26,985 bases of DNA from NCBI GenBank assembly GCA_900547725.1, contig URHR01000022.1, positions 1 through 26,985 of the forward strand. The letters run 5' to 3'. Source of the DNA: an uncultured Eubacteriales bacterium (lineage in GTDB: Bacteria; Bacillota; Clostridia; Oscillospirales; CAG-272). How positions within the stretch are numbered: position 1 is the first letter of the stretch; each line of letters begins with the position of its first letter. The notes under the pieces were generated by a model, which worked only from the letters and a program-made list of their open reading frames with translations, did no database searches and had not been told where the DNA came from. Both the position numbers and the translations under genes were made by a program. This document shows positions 16,537 through 23,825 of this stretch, piece after piece.

Positions 16537-18276
16537 ATGCTCAAAACAACAATCTCGTGGCTTCTGATTCTTGCGCTCCTTTGCTCCTGTTGCATGCTCT
16601 CGGTCTTTGCCGACGGTCCGTCGGATGACGAGACGGCGGTGACAGAGGGGTATCACTTCAAGGTGACTGCTTCGGATGGAACTGTGACTTACGGAAAATT
16701 CAATGAAACAGTTGCGGCAGACGGTGCTCGCGACGGCGCTTTTGCAAATGTGGCATCGGGTTCGACGATCACGTTGCTGACAAACGCTACCATCGAAAGA
16801 GAATTGCATCTGAACGGCGTTTACACAATTGACGGCGCAGGCAAAACGCTGAACACAAGGCTGCGCAGTGATTCCGGAAGCGCGAACGTTACGGTCAAGA
16901 ACGTGACTTTTGATGTGACGTTGACAACTTCGAACGGATATTTCTACCAGCTTAACGCGAACAACAAGTGCGTGTTTGAAAACTGCACCTTTGACATTAA
17001 GGGAGAACCCGGCGCCGGACTTTTCGTTCAGCGCGGCGATCTGACCATTGCGGATTCGTCCTTTACCTACACGACAAGCAGCAGCAAGCCGGTGTTTTTC
17101 CAAGAGGATGCACTGAAGGAAGCGAAACTGCCGAATACGACCTTTAACCTTGACAACGCAACCAATGCAAAAATCGGATTGCCTGCCGGCGTTAACGGGA
17201 CGTATTACAGATATCTGAAAAATGCGATGGATAATGCGAAAGCAGGTAACACAATTTACCTGTTGGAGGATTATGCTTCCACCGCAAACGACAGAGACAG
17301 ACTGTACATCGATAAGCAGGTTACGGTTGACGGAAACGGGCACACCGTGACTGCCAACTATCCCGGTTATGCGGTTCGTGTCAATGACAACATCAAGGGA
17401 GTTGTTATTCGCAACCTGAATATTGTTCAGAACGGTGAAGGCGCGGCTCTCCAGATGAACGCAGGTTCGTCTGCAACCATTGAAAAATCGGTGATTCAGT
17501 GCACCGGAAAAACCGACCGCGTTATGGTTATGAGAGGTTCGCTTGTTCTTGGATCGGGTACAAAGGTTCTTGGCGGTGATACCGAAAAGAATCTGGTTGC
17601 AAACGGCTTCAGAATGGATAACAGTGATGCGAATATGACCATTCAAAGCGGTGTGGAAATCAACGTGTCCGGCAAGCTTTATGAGGTTGAAGGAACGGTA
17701 AAAGTCAACGGCGGTTCGTTTACCGTTGGCGGAAAGGTGCTGTTCCGCGAACCGACTGCGGCGGAATTCCAGAACACCGAAGCTTCCATCTATATGCCCT
17801 CGGGCAACGTTGCAACCAAGAACAACTCGGGTATCCAGTTCACCACAAAGGTGGATAAGAACTGGTACGACGCGATTACCGCAATGGAAGGCGTGACAAT
17901 CAACAGCATGGGCACGCTGATTGTTCCGAAGAGCTATGTCGACGCGGCAAACGGCGTGTTCACCAAGGAAGCGATTGAAGCCGCAGGCAAGCAGTGCAAG
18001 GTGGATATCGTCAACTCGGGTTGGTACAATGCCGAGACCGCTGCGGCGGACGGATTCTACTTCTATGCGGGCGTGATTGTGAAGCTTTCCGCCGCCACCG
18101 TTTCGGGCGAACTGGTTGGAATCGGCTATGTCACCGTGACCGTGGAGGGTCTGGGAACCTTTACGATTTACGGCAATCAGCTGCACGCAAAGGTCAGCGA
18201 TCTTGCCGCGTCGTGGAACGCAAACGACGAAGCACAGCAAAACGTACTCAACTTTTTTCGCGGGAACGCCGGTTGA
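16537..18276 (+). CDS. Secreted beta-helix protein, probably the N-terminal part of a frameshifted larger protein
   Basis: A 579-residue exported protein of unknown role. A signal peptide spans about 1-27 (MLKTTISWLL, hydrophobic core, cleavage near VFADG). Two similar regions follow, at about 70-200 and 235-390. Each begins with a GSTITLL/GNTIYLL strand, then YTIDGAGKTL or VTVDGNGHTV, then parallel beta-helix rungs such as VTVKNVTFDV and VVIRNLNIVQ, so the fold is probably a duplicated right-handed beta-helix. From about 425 a different domain contains GTLIVPKSYV and FYFYAGVIVKL. The ATG at 16537 has CGGAGGAAAA seven bases upstream. The frame ends only four bases before the next gene's ATG, just after a run of six T; see the finding on a frameshift. 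Promoter at 16411-16439. Confidence 0.75.
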   Translation: MLKTTISWLLILALLCSCCMLSVFADGPSDDETAVTEGYHFKVTASDGTVTYGKFNETVAADGARDGAFANVASGSTITLLTNATIERELHLNGVYTIDGAGKTLNTRLRSDSGSANVTVKNVTFDVTLTTSNGYFYQLNANNKCVFENCTFDIKGEPGAGLFVQRGDLTIADSSFTYTTSSSKPVFFQEDALKEAKLPNTTFNLDNATNAKIGLPAGVNGTYYRYLKNAMDNAKAGNTIYLLEDYASTANDRDRLYIDKQVTVDGNGHTVTANYPGYAVRVNDNIKGVVIRNLNIVQNGEGAALQMNAGSSATIEKSVIQCTGKTDRVMVMRGSLVLGSGTKVLGGDTEKNLVANGFRMDNSDANMTIQSGVEINVSGKLYEVEGTVKVNGGSFTVGGKVLFREPTAAEFQNTEASIYMPSGNVATKNNSGIQFTTKVDKNWYDAITAMEGVTINSMGTLIVPKSYVDAANGVFTKEAIEAAGKQCKVDIVNSGWYNAETAAADGFYFYAGVIVKLSAATVSGELVGIGYVTVTVEGLGTFTIYGNQLHAKVSDLAASWNANDEAQQNVLNFFRGNAG

Positions 18277-18280
18277 TATC

Positions 18281-19462
18281 ATGAACTATCTCGGCGACCC
18301 AGACAAAACCTATACAACCGGGGACGGTTCTGTCCTGCGGTCTTACACCGGAAAAGACATTGAGGAATTCCGCACCCTGTGCCGCTTTCTGACGGCGCAG
18401 GGGTGGGAGTGCCTCTCCGATTACACCGAAAACGGCTCTGTATTCGCAACCTACCGCAAGGGAAATGAACTCTGTCATTTCTACATCCCCGCCGACAGGG
18501 AAAACACCCTGCGCGTGGTGCGTTCCGACTGTGCGAACCTGCCCGAAGCGCCGACCGTAACCGACGGCACGAAGGAAACGACCGTAACCCAGTTGCGGCT
18601 TCCGCTGACCGAGGCGAACGGCTATTCCAACGGCATGGGCTATGTGGTTCGTCTGGCGGACGGCAGTTTCCTGATTTTCGACGGCGGCTACGCGGAGCAG
18701 GCGGATCAGCTCTGGCAAACGCTCGTGAAGCAGAACGGCGGCGAGGAAGGCATCGTCATCCGCGCATGGTGTCTCACCCACGCGCACGGCGACCATTACG
18801 GCATTCTGCAGACTTTTGCAAGCCGTTACGCAAGTAAAGTGACCCTGGAGCGCTTTATCGCCGCTCCCGTCAACGGGGCGGACGCGGCAGACCCGTACTT
18901 CAACGTCACCCTGCCGAAGGTGATCGCGCAGTACGCGGGCGCGGTGCTGACCGTCCCGCATACGGGAATGGTCTTCCGCTTCTGCAACCTGACCCTTGAA
19001 ATTCTCTTCACGCCGGACGAGCGGCTGATTGAAGGCAAGCCCGAGAACTTTGACTTCAACTCCTCGGGAACGGTCTACCGCCTCTCGGGAGACGGCGACA
19101 GGATGCTCTTCCTCGGTGACGTGCTGAACGACGTCACGTCCCGCCTGCAGACGATCTGGGGCGATCATCTCCGCACCAATATGGTGCAGGTGGCGCACCA
19201 CGGTGTGGATAATTCCTCTGCGGAGTTTTACGAATCGCTTTGTGCAAAGGTTCTTTTCTATCCCGCGGGACATCTGCTCTACGGCGGTAAGAACGGGGAC
19301 TTCGGCGAGAGCCGGGCCTTTGCCGACAACTGGCGGCGCAACGGCGCGGTGCGGAAGGCACTTGCGGAAAGCCGCAAATACGAAATTCTGTTGCACGATG
19401 AAAACGCGTATCTCCGCGTGTGGGGAAGCAGTGCCCTCGCGCAGATCTTCACGATTGATTGA
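18281..19462 (+). CDS. Metallo-beta-lactamase-fold protein (ComEC-like), possibly the C-terminal part of the preceding gene
   Basis: From the ATG at 18281 this gives 393 residues. About 1-90 is a small alpha/beta region; 105-390 is an MBL domain with DGSFLIFDGGY, the metal motif THAHGDH (about 166-172), FLGD and VAHHG, as in the C-terminal domain of ComEC-like proteins. It is clearly paralogous to the MBL lipoprotein at 21262-22983, including the region before the MBL domain. As it stands it has no signal peptide and no recognisable ribosome binding site, unlike its paralogue and neighbours. Both features are explained if it is translated as one chain with the gene at 16537 after removal of one T at 18253-18258. 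Its substrate is unknown; a hydrolase of nucleotides, phosphodiesters or lactone-like compounds are options. Confidence 0.8.
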   Translation: MNYLGDPDKTYTTGDGSVLRSYTGKDIEEFRTLCRFLTAQGWECLSDYTENGSVFATYRKGNELCHFYIPADRENTLRVVRSDCANLPEAPTVTDGTKETTVTQLRLPLTEANGYSNGMGYVVRLADGSFLIFDGGYAEQADQLWQTLVKQNGGEEGIVIRAWCLTHAHGDHYGILQTFASRYASKVTLERFIAAPVNGADAADPYFNVTLPKVIAQYAGAVLTVPHTGMVFRFCNLTLEILFTPDERLIEGKPENFDFNSSGTVYRLSGDGDRMLFLGDVLNDVTSRLQTIWGDHLRTNMVQVAHHGVDNSSAEFYESLCAKVLFYPAGHLLYGGKNGDFGESRAFADNWRRNGAVRKALAESRKYEILLHDENAYLRVWGSSALAQIFTID

Positions 19463-19476
19463 AAGGAGAACAAACC

Positions 19477-19614
19477 ATGAAAACCAGCTATCAAACGCCC
19501 GAAATGACTTTTACCCGTCTGCTTTCGGAGGATATTCTGACCTCAAGCACAACACCTTCCAACCGCCCCGGCGTCGGCTTTGCCGATGACCCCTACGGAG
19601 AAGGCGATTATTGA
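19477..19614 (+). CDS. 45-residue small protein of unknown function
   Basis: Begins MKTSYQTPEMTFTRLLSEDI and ends ADDPYGEGDY. A strong AAAGGAG site (19462-19468) lies eight bases before the ATG, it starts 14 bases after the MBL stop and ends 42 bases before the next gene, so it is almost certainly translated with the cluster. There is no signal peptide or membrane segment. The N-terminal part (Y-x-x-P-E-M, then a hydrophobic stretch and EDILTSS) resembles a type of short protein I recall from Clostridia; the C-terminal half is Pro/Gly/Asp-rich with no Cys. Whether it is a structural peptide, a regulator or a modified-peptide precursor cannot be told. Confidence 0.7.
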   Translation: MKTSYQTPEMTFTRLLSEDILTSSTTPSNRPGVGFADDPYGEGDY

Positions 19615-19656
19615 TTCAGACACCACCGTATCCAAAAAACAAAAAAGGAGATTACC

Positions 19657-21195
19657 ATGAAAGGCACCGTTCGTTATCTTGCGCTGTTCCTGTGCGGCAT
19701 CCTGCTGCTCGGACTTTGCGCGTGCGGAAAAAAGAATCCGCAGATCCCTGCGGGCACGACCGCGGGCACAACTGCGGGCGGAAATTCAACCGCCCCGTCT
19801 ACCAATGCTTCCGATACTGAGCCCGAGCTGACCACGCAGGGCGAGGAAAAGCCGGGCGTACCCTCGGATCTGAAATTTGAAAACGCCGAGTTCCGCATTC
19901 TGGCGCGGAACGAATCCGACTATTACAACACCGAGCTGTGGATTAAGGCCGAGGACGCCAAGTCCGAGGTTGACAACGCGGTTTACAGCCGCTACAAGTT
20001 CATTGAGGAAACGCTTGGCGTGTCCTTCAAAATGGAGACCACAACCGAAAGCGGGATCAACAACTGGATGAACGTCAAGTCCTCGGTTTCGGGCAAAGAC
20101 GATACCTATCATCTGATTGCTCAGCACGGCAGAACCAGCGTCAACTACGCGATCAACGGTCTGGTCGGCGACTGGACGCAACTGACCTATACCGATCTCG
20201 GCTCTTCCTGGTGGAGTCAAGACGCGCTGAAGCAGTGGAGAACCCCCGCAGGCAGCGTTTACATGATGGACGGCGACATGAGTTATCTGTCGGTCGGTCA
20301 GGCTGTGGGAATGTTCTTCAACAAGACGGTGCTCGACAGCTCCGGCTTGGAGTACCCCTATCAGTTGGTTGACGACGGCGAATGGACTTATGAGAACTTC
20401 CAGAAGTATGTAAAACAGCTGAACGATGACCTCGACGGTGACGGAACAGGCAACATCAAGACCGACAAAACGGGCTATGCCACGGGTGTTTGGAGAGGTC
20501 CGATGAACGTGGTTTATTCGACGGGCGCAAGATGGCTGACCGTCGGCGAGGATGAGATCACGGTTGTGGGAAAGAACGACCACAATCTGTCCGACGCGTT
20601 CGACAGCTATTTCGGCTTCCTTGAAACCGACGCAATTGTCATCAGCAACTACGGAGACGCACAGTCGGCGTTCACGCACAACCGCGTTGCCTTCTACGAT
20701 GAAATCACGCTTCGCGCCGCCGACATCAAACGGGACACCCGCGATTTCGGATTGGTTCCGATGCCGAAGTACAAGAAGGACGTGGAGAAAAACTACACCT
20801 TCGTCAACGCGGCAACCAATATCTTTACGATTCCGAAAGTCGTGTTCAACGATGCAACGAGCAAGGATATGACCTCTGCGGTTCTGGAGTATCTCGGTTA
20901 CTACGGACAGAAGGACGTTCTGCCGATCTACTACAACGAAATGCTGACCTACGGCTCGATGTCGGACAGCCAATCCATTCGCATGATGGGCATCATCCGC
21001 GATTCCGTGACCTTTGATCTGGGTTACTATCTGGTTAACCCGAGCTCGAAGGTCGGGCAGTTCTGCGACATCGGAAGCACCATTGCAGACAGCATTATGA
21101 ACAAGAAGGGCGAAGATCGGGAGTTTACCTCTCTGTATGAAAAGCGCGTCTCCACCATGACTTCCATGCTGAAGGATTGGAACAATCTGCAATAA
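19657..21195 (+). CDS. Extracellular solute-binding lipoprotein (family 1, sugar type), no adjacent permease
   Basis: A 512-residue lipoprotein. The signal peptide ends in lipobox LCAC with lipidated Cys23. A Thr/Gly/Ala-rich linker (about 28-65) follows, then a two-lobed periplasmic-binding fold. Segments typical of sugar-binding proteins include VDNAVYSRYKFIEETLGV, YLSVGQAVGMFFNKTVLD, WTYENFQKYVKQLNDDLDGD and FGLVPMPKYKKD. An AAAAAAGGAG site precedes the ATG. Normally such a protein delivers sugar to two ABC permeases, but none is encoded in this window, and its neighbours are MBL-fold proteins. It may share permeases encoded elsewhere or act as a surface receptor. A hairpin at 21204-21235 follows the stop. 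Confidence 0.9.
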   Translation: MKGTVRYLALFLCGILLLGLCACGKKNPQIPAGTTAGTTAGGNSTAPSTNASDTEPELTTQGEEKPGVPSDLKFENAEFRILARNESDYYNTELWIKAEDAKSEVDNAVYSRYKFIEETLGVSFKMETTTESGINNWMNVKSSVSGKDDTYHLIAQHGRTSVNYAINGLVGDWTQLTYTDLGSSWWSQDALKQWRTPAGSVYMMDGDMSYLSVGQAVGMFFNKTVLDSSGLEYPYQLVDDGEWTYENFQKYVKQLNDDLDGDGTGNIKTDKTGYATGVWRGPMNVVYSTGARWLTVGEDEITVVGKNDHNLSDAFDSYFGFLETDAIVISNYGDAQSAFTHNRVAFYDEITLRAADIKRDTRDFGLVPMPKYKKDVEKNYTFVNAATNIFTIPKVVFNDATSKDMTSAVLEYLGYYGQKDVLPIYYNEMLTYGSMSDSQSIRMMGIIRDSVTFDLGYYLVNPSSKVGQFCDIGSTIADSIMNKKGEDREFTSLYEKRVSTMTSMLKDWNNLQ

Positions 21196-21203
21196 TACAA
21201 CGC

Positions 21204-21235
21204 AGGGGCAGAGAACGCAGGTGTTCTCTGTCCCT
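21204..21235 (+). other. Intercistronic hairpin between solute-binding and MBL lipoprotein genes
   Basis: AGGGGCAGAGAAC (21204-21216) pairs with GTTCTCTGTCCCT (21223-21235), 13 bp with one G-U, loop of six. Only TTTGCGG follows, so it is not a full terminator; it could cause partial termination or protect the upstream mRNA, giving more binding protein than MBL lipoprotein. Confidence 0.6.
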
Positions 21236-21261
21236 TTGCGGATAGCCCAAAGGAGAGTTAT

Positions 21262-22983
21262 ATGCAACGAAACAAACGAATCCCCCTCTGCCTTGCGCTT
21301 TGCGCCGCGCTGATGCTGACTCTGCTTGTGTCCTGCGGCGGGAAGGGCAATCCGACCGGAACGGACACCGACGCGCCGCGCACGACGACCGAGGCAACAG
21401 GGAAGGAGACCGAGACCGGCGCGCCCGAGCCTGCCGCGGGAATTGCCATTGCCGCAGACGGCGAGGTGAAGTACCGCATGGTGTATCCGGACGACTCGGG
21501 GGCGATGTTTCAAGCCCTTGGGGACGAACTTGCCGATCTGGTGAGAACGTTGGTCGGAATCCGCCCCGCCGTTCAGCGGGAAAGCGTTGCGGAGCGCTCC
21601 GAGCGTCCGTCAGTCTATATCGGATTTTGCCGTGCAACCGAGCGCGCGGGACTGACCGACGGCGTGCCCTGCAACGGCTACCGCATGGCGGAGCGGGATG
21701 GCAATCTTTATCTGGTGGCATCCGTAAGCGACGCGCTGACTGCGGCGGGCAACCGTTTCAAGCGGATTCTGCGCGCAGGCGCGAAGGACGGGAGTATTAC
21801 CGTGACTGTGGAGGAACAGAGCTATACCGTTTCCTCCAAAGCGGAGAAAATCCCCGCACTGAACGCGGCGCTGACGGTTTACGGCTACGACACGGGCGAG
21901 GATTCCTACCAGATGGTATACCCGAATGCGCAGAAGTCGGATTTTGAAGCCTACTGCGCCCTGCTGACCGAAAAGGGCTACACCGTGCGCGAACAGCGGA
22001 GCGTGCAGGGCTTGGAATATGCCGCCTACGGGAAGGATGAGGATATGCTCTTTGTCACGCTTTCCTGCGGCGAATTGCGCGTGCAGTACGACCCGCTGTC
22101 GGCTTGCTGGCTTGGCACGCAACCATCTGCCGGGGCGGTCTGCGAAACCGCGGGCTACCTGATGGGCGTTTGGGGCGGCGGAGATTTCGAAAACGGCATG
22201 GCGATGTTCTATCTGCTCTCGGACGGGACGTTCCTGGTCTTTGACGGCGGGCATAACGCATCGGATGCCGACAACCTCTATGCGCGTCTGCGGGACATTG
22301 CAACCGAAAACGGCATTGCGGAGGTGCGCATTTCGGCATGGGTCATCACGCATTTCCACAGTGACCATGCGGGCGCGTTCGATTCGTTTGTGGCGAAGTA
22401 TTCCGATTCTGTGAAGATTGACCGCGCGGTGTTCGGCGTGACCTCCTTGGATCAGGGGAATGACGCAACAAGCGGAAGCTCGTTGGCTGCAACCGCGCAG
22501 GCGGCAATGCAACGCCATCAGCCGAACGCGGCGGTGGTACGCCTGCACACCGGGCAACAGCTGACCCTCGGCGATATGACGTTGGAGGTGCTCTACACGG
22601 CTTCCGACCTTGCCGTCGGCAGTCTGAACGATTACAACGACGCAAGCATGGTGATGCGGCTGAGCGTGAACGGGAAAACCGTCCTGATGACGGGCGACGC
22701 CGCGACCGCGACATGGAATCTGTTGGCGAAGAAGTACGGGAGCTACCTGAAATCCGATTATCTGCAGGTGCCGCACCACGGCGCCAGAGGCGGCGGAACG
22801 GTGGAAGCGTACCGCCTGATTGCCCCCGACGAGCTGTTCTGGCCGGCAGGAGAGAACCTGTTCCGATATGTGCGGTACACCCAGAACATCGAGCCGTGCA
22901 AGTATCTGACCGATACGGTGTCAAACGACAAAATTCATCTGGCAGGCGTGAATGGGAAACTGACTTCCTTCCGCTTCCGTTGA
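21262..22983 (+). CDS. Metallo-beta-lactamase-fold lipoprotein (ComEC-like)
   Basis: A 573-residue lipoprotein. Signal peptide with lipobox LVSC, Cys25, then a Thr/Glu/Pro linker to about 58. Residues about 60-190 resemble the non-catalytic alpha/beta domain placed before many glycosidases (YIGFCRATE, YRMAERDGNLYLVA, LTAAGNRFKRIL). About 205-285 matches the pre-MBL region of the paralogue at 18281. The MBL domain (about 300-573) has DGTFLVFDGGH, THFHSDH (363-369), TGD (477-479) and VPHHG, so the metal site looks intact. An AAAGGAG site precedes the ATG. It is last in the cluster and is closed by a strong terminator. It should face outward on the cell surface; substrate unknown. Confidence 0.88.
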   Translation: MQRNKRIPLCLALCAALMLTLLVSCGGKGNPTGTDTDAPRTTTEATGKETETGAPEPAAGIAIAADGEVKYRMVYPDDSGAMFQALGDELADLVRTLVGIRPAVQRESVAERSERPSVYIGFCRATERAGLTDGVPCNGYRMAERDGNLYLVASVSDALTAAGNRFKRILRAGAKDGSITVTVEEQSYTVSSKAEKIPALNAALTVYGYDTGEDSYQMVYPNAQKSDFEAYCALLTEKGYTVREQRSVQGLEYAAYGKDEDMLFVTLSCGELRVQYDPLSACWLGTQPSAGAVCETAGYLMGVWGGGDFENGMAMFYLLSDGTFLVFDGGHNASDADNLYARLRDIATENGIAEVRISAWVITHFHSDHAGAFDSFVAKYSDSVKIDRAVFGVTSLDQGNDATSGSSLAATAQAAMQRHQPNAAVVRLHTGQQLTLGDMTLEVLYTASDLAVGSLNDYNDASMVMRLSVNGKTVLMTGDAATATWNLLAKKYGSYLKSDYLQVPHHGARGGGTVEAYRLIAPDELFWPAGENLFRYVRYTQNIEPCKYLTDTVSNDKIHLAGVNGKLTSFRFR

Positions 22984-22992
22984 AAGATGAGA

Positions 22993-23037
22993 ACAAAAAG
23001 AGCGAGCCGGGGCTAAGCCCAGGCTCGCTCTTTTTGT
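22993..23037. terminator. Bidirectional terminator between convergent genes
   Basis: A perfect 16-bp stem (ACAAAAAGAGCGAGCC and its complement) with a smaller GGGCT/AGCCC stem inside. Both outer ends carry five T in the direction of transcription. It serves the MBL lipoprotein gene (plus) and the SLOG gene (minus). Confidence 0.92.
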
Positions 23038-23040
23038 CCG

Positions 23041-23523
23041 TCACTCCGCGAGATTGATAAACTCCGCGCCGCCACTCAGTGCTTGCAGAACCGTATATGC
23101 CGTTCCGCCCGAATGGGTATGGCTGTCGGTCAGATACCCGATACAGACTGCCGCATTCTCCACCAGTTTACGGTTGCGCAGTTGCAACACGCCCGTAAAG
23201 TAACTCCCGCTGACGTAGCACACTTCGTCCGCCTGCGCGCGGATTTCCTCATACACCGCCACGTCCTGCGCCTGCCAACGGTCGGGTTGGCTCGGGCAGG
23301 GGAGCACCAGTTCCAAACGGATGAAGGGGTACTGCTCGCGCAATTCCAGAACGGTCTGCGCCGCCATGGTATCAAACCCGAGCGCGCCGCCCGCGCGGAA
23401 ATGCGTTGCCCCCGCCTCAATCTGATGTAGGATTTCCTGTCGCAACCGCCGCTTCAGTGCCGCGTGTTCGGTCTGCGGGATCACTCTGTGACCCGTAAAG
23501 CATACAATTCTGTCGTTCTCCAC
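23041..23523 (-). CDS. SLOG-family / DUF1273 (YpsA-like) protein
   Basis: A 160-residue cytoplasmic protein. CFTGHR near the N-terminus and FRAGGALGFDTMAAQTVLEL form the Rossmann-like SLOG nucleotide- or ligand-binding core, followed by LELVLPCPSQPDRW and a C-terminal HSGGTAYTVLQAL helix. Such proteins (B. subtilis YpsA relatives) are thought to bind nucleotide-derived ligands; no enzymatic role is established here. The start codon is GTG at 23523. The AAAGGGA site is rather far away (about 13 bases), but homology begins within six residues, so the start is near-certain. It has its own promoter and converges on the MBL cluster. Confidence 0.88.
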   Translation of the reverse strand: MENDRIVCFTGHRVIPQTEHAALKRRLRQEILHQIEAGATHFRAGGALGFDTMAAQTVLELREQYPFIRLELVLPCPSQPDRWQAQDVAVYEEIRAQADEVCYVSGSYFTGVLQLRNRKLVENAAVCIGYLTDSHTHSGGTAYTVLQALSGGAEFINLAE

Positions 23524-23555
23524 CGTTTTGTCCGTCCCTTTCCGATTCTGCCTCT

Positions 23556-23584
23556 ATTATACCACATTTTCCCCGAAATTGGAA
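23556..23584 (-). promoter_or_regulatory. Promoter of the SLOG gene
   Basis: On the minus strand, TGG-TATAAT (-10 at 23556-23561) is an extended -10; the -35 position 17 bases upstream reads TTCCAA and is weak. Confidence 0.5.
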
Positions 23585-23675
23585 GTCCGTCAGCGAAAAA
23601 TCGCACGACAAAATAATCTTGGAATCTGTAAAATTCTTCCAATAAAGACTGCTTGTATGACCAAAGCCGACGCCG

Positions 23676-23761
23676 TTTGACAGGAAAGGCAAAAAGGCGG
23701 GGCATTCCGGCGGAATTCTGCCGCCTTTTTCCGACTCGTTTTTTGCAGGAAATGGTATAAA
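23676..23761 (+). promoter_or_regulatory. spoIIE promoter region with possible Spo0A box
   Basis: TATAAA at 23756-23761 lies 65 bases upstream of spoIIE, and no good -35 occurs at the usual spacing. Established knowledge: B. subtilis spoIIE uses a sigma-A promoter with poor -35 spacing activated by Spo0A. TTTGACA (23676-23682) is the reverse complement of TGTCAAA, one mismatch from the Spo0A box TGTCGAA, about 74 bases upstream of the -10. The call is tentative. Confidence 0.4.
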
Positions 23762-23825
23762 ATGGTAGACGTACAAAAACGCACTGCGGAAAATCGGGCA
23801 ACCGGAGAAGGGAAGGACATGGAAT

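Noticed and set aside
18253..18258. Programmed ribosomal frameshift at the T6 run
   Set aside because: The needed shift is +1, and no known +1 signal (such as CUU followed by a rare or stop codon) is visible. Six T is also short for transcriptional slippage. A mutation or sequence error is simpler.
16219..18282. 687-residue minus-strand frame opposite the beta-helix gene
   Set aside because: It also overlaps the start of the divergent AraC gene and both promoters. The plus-strand frame has a signal peptide and ribosome binding site.
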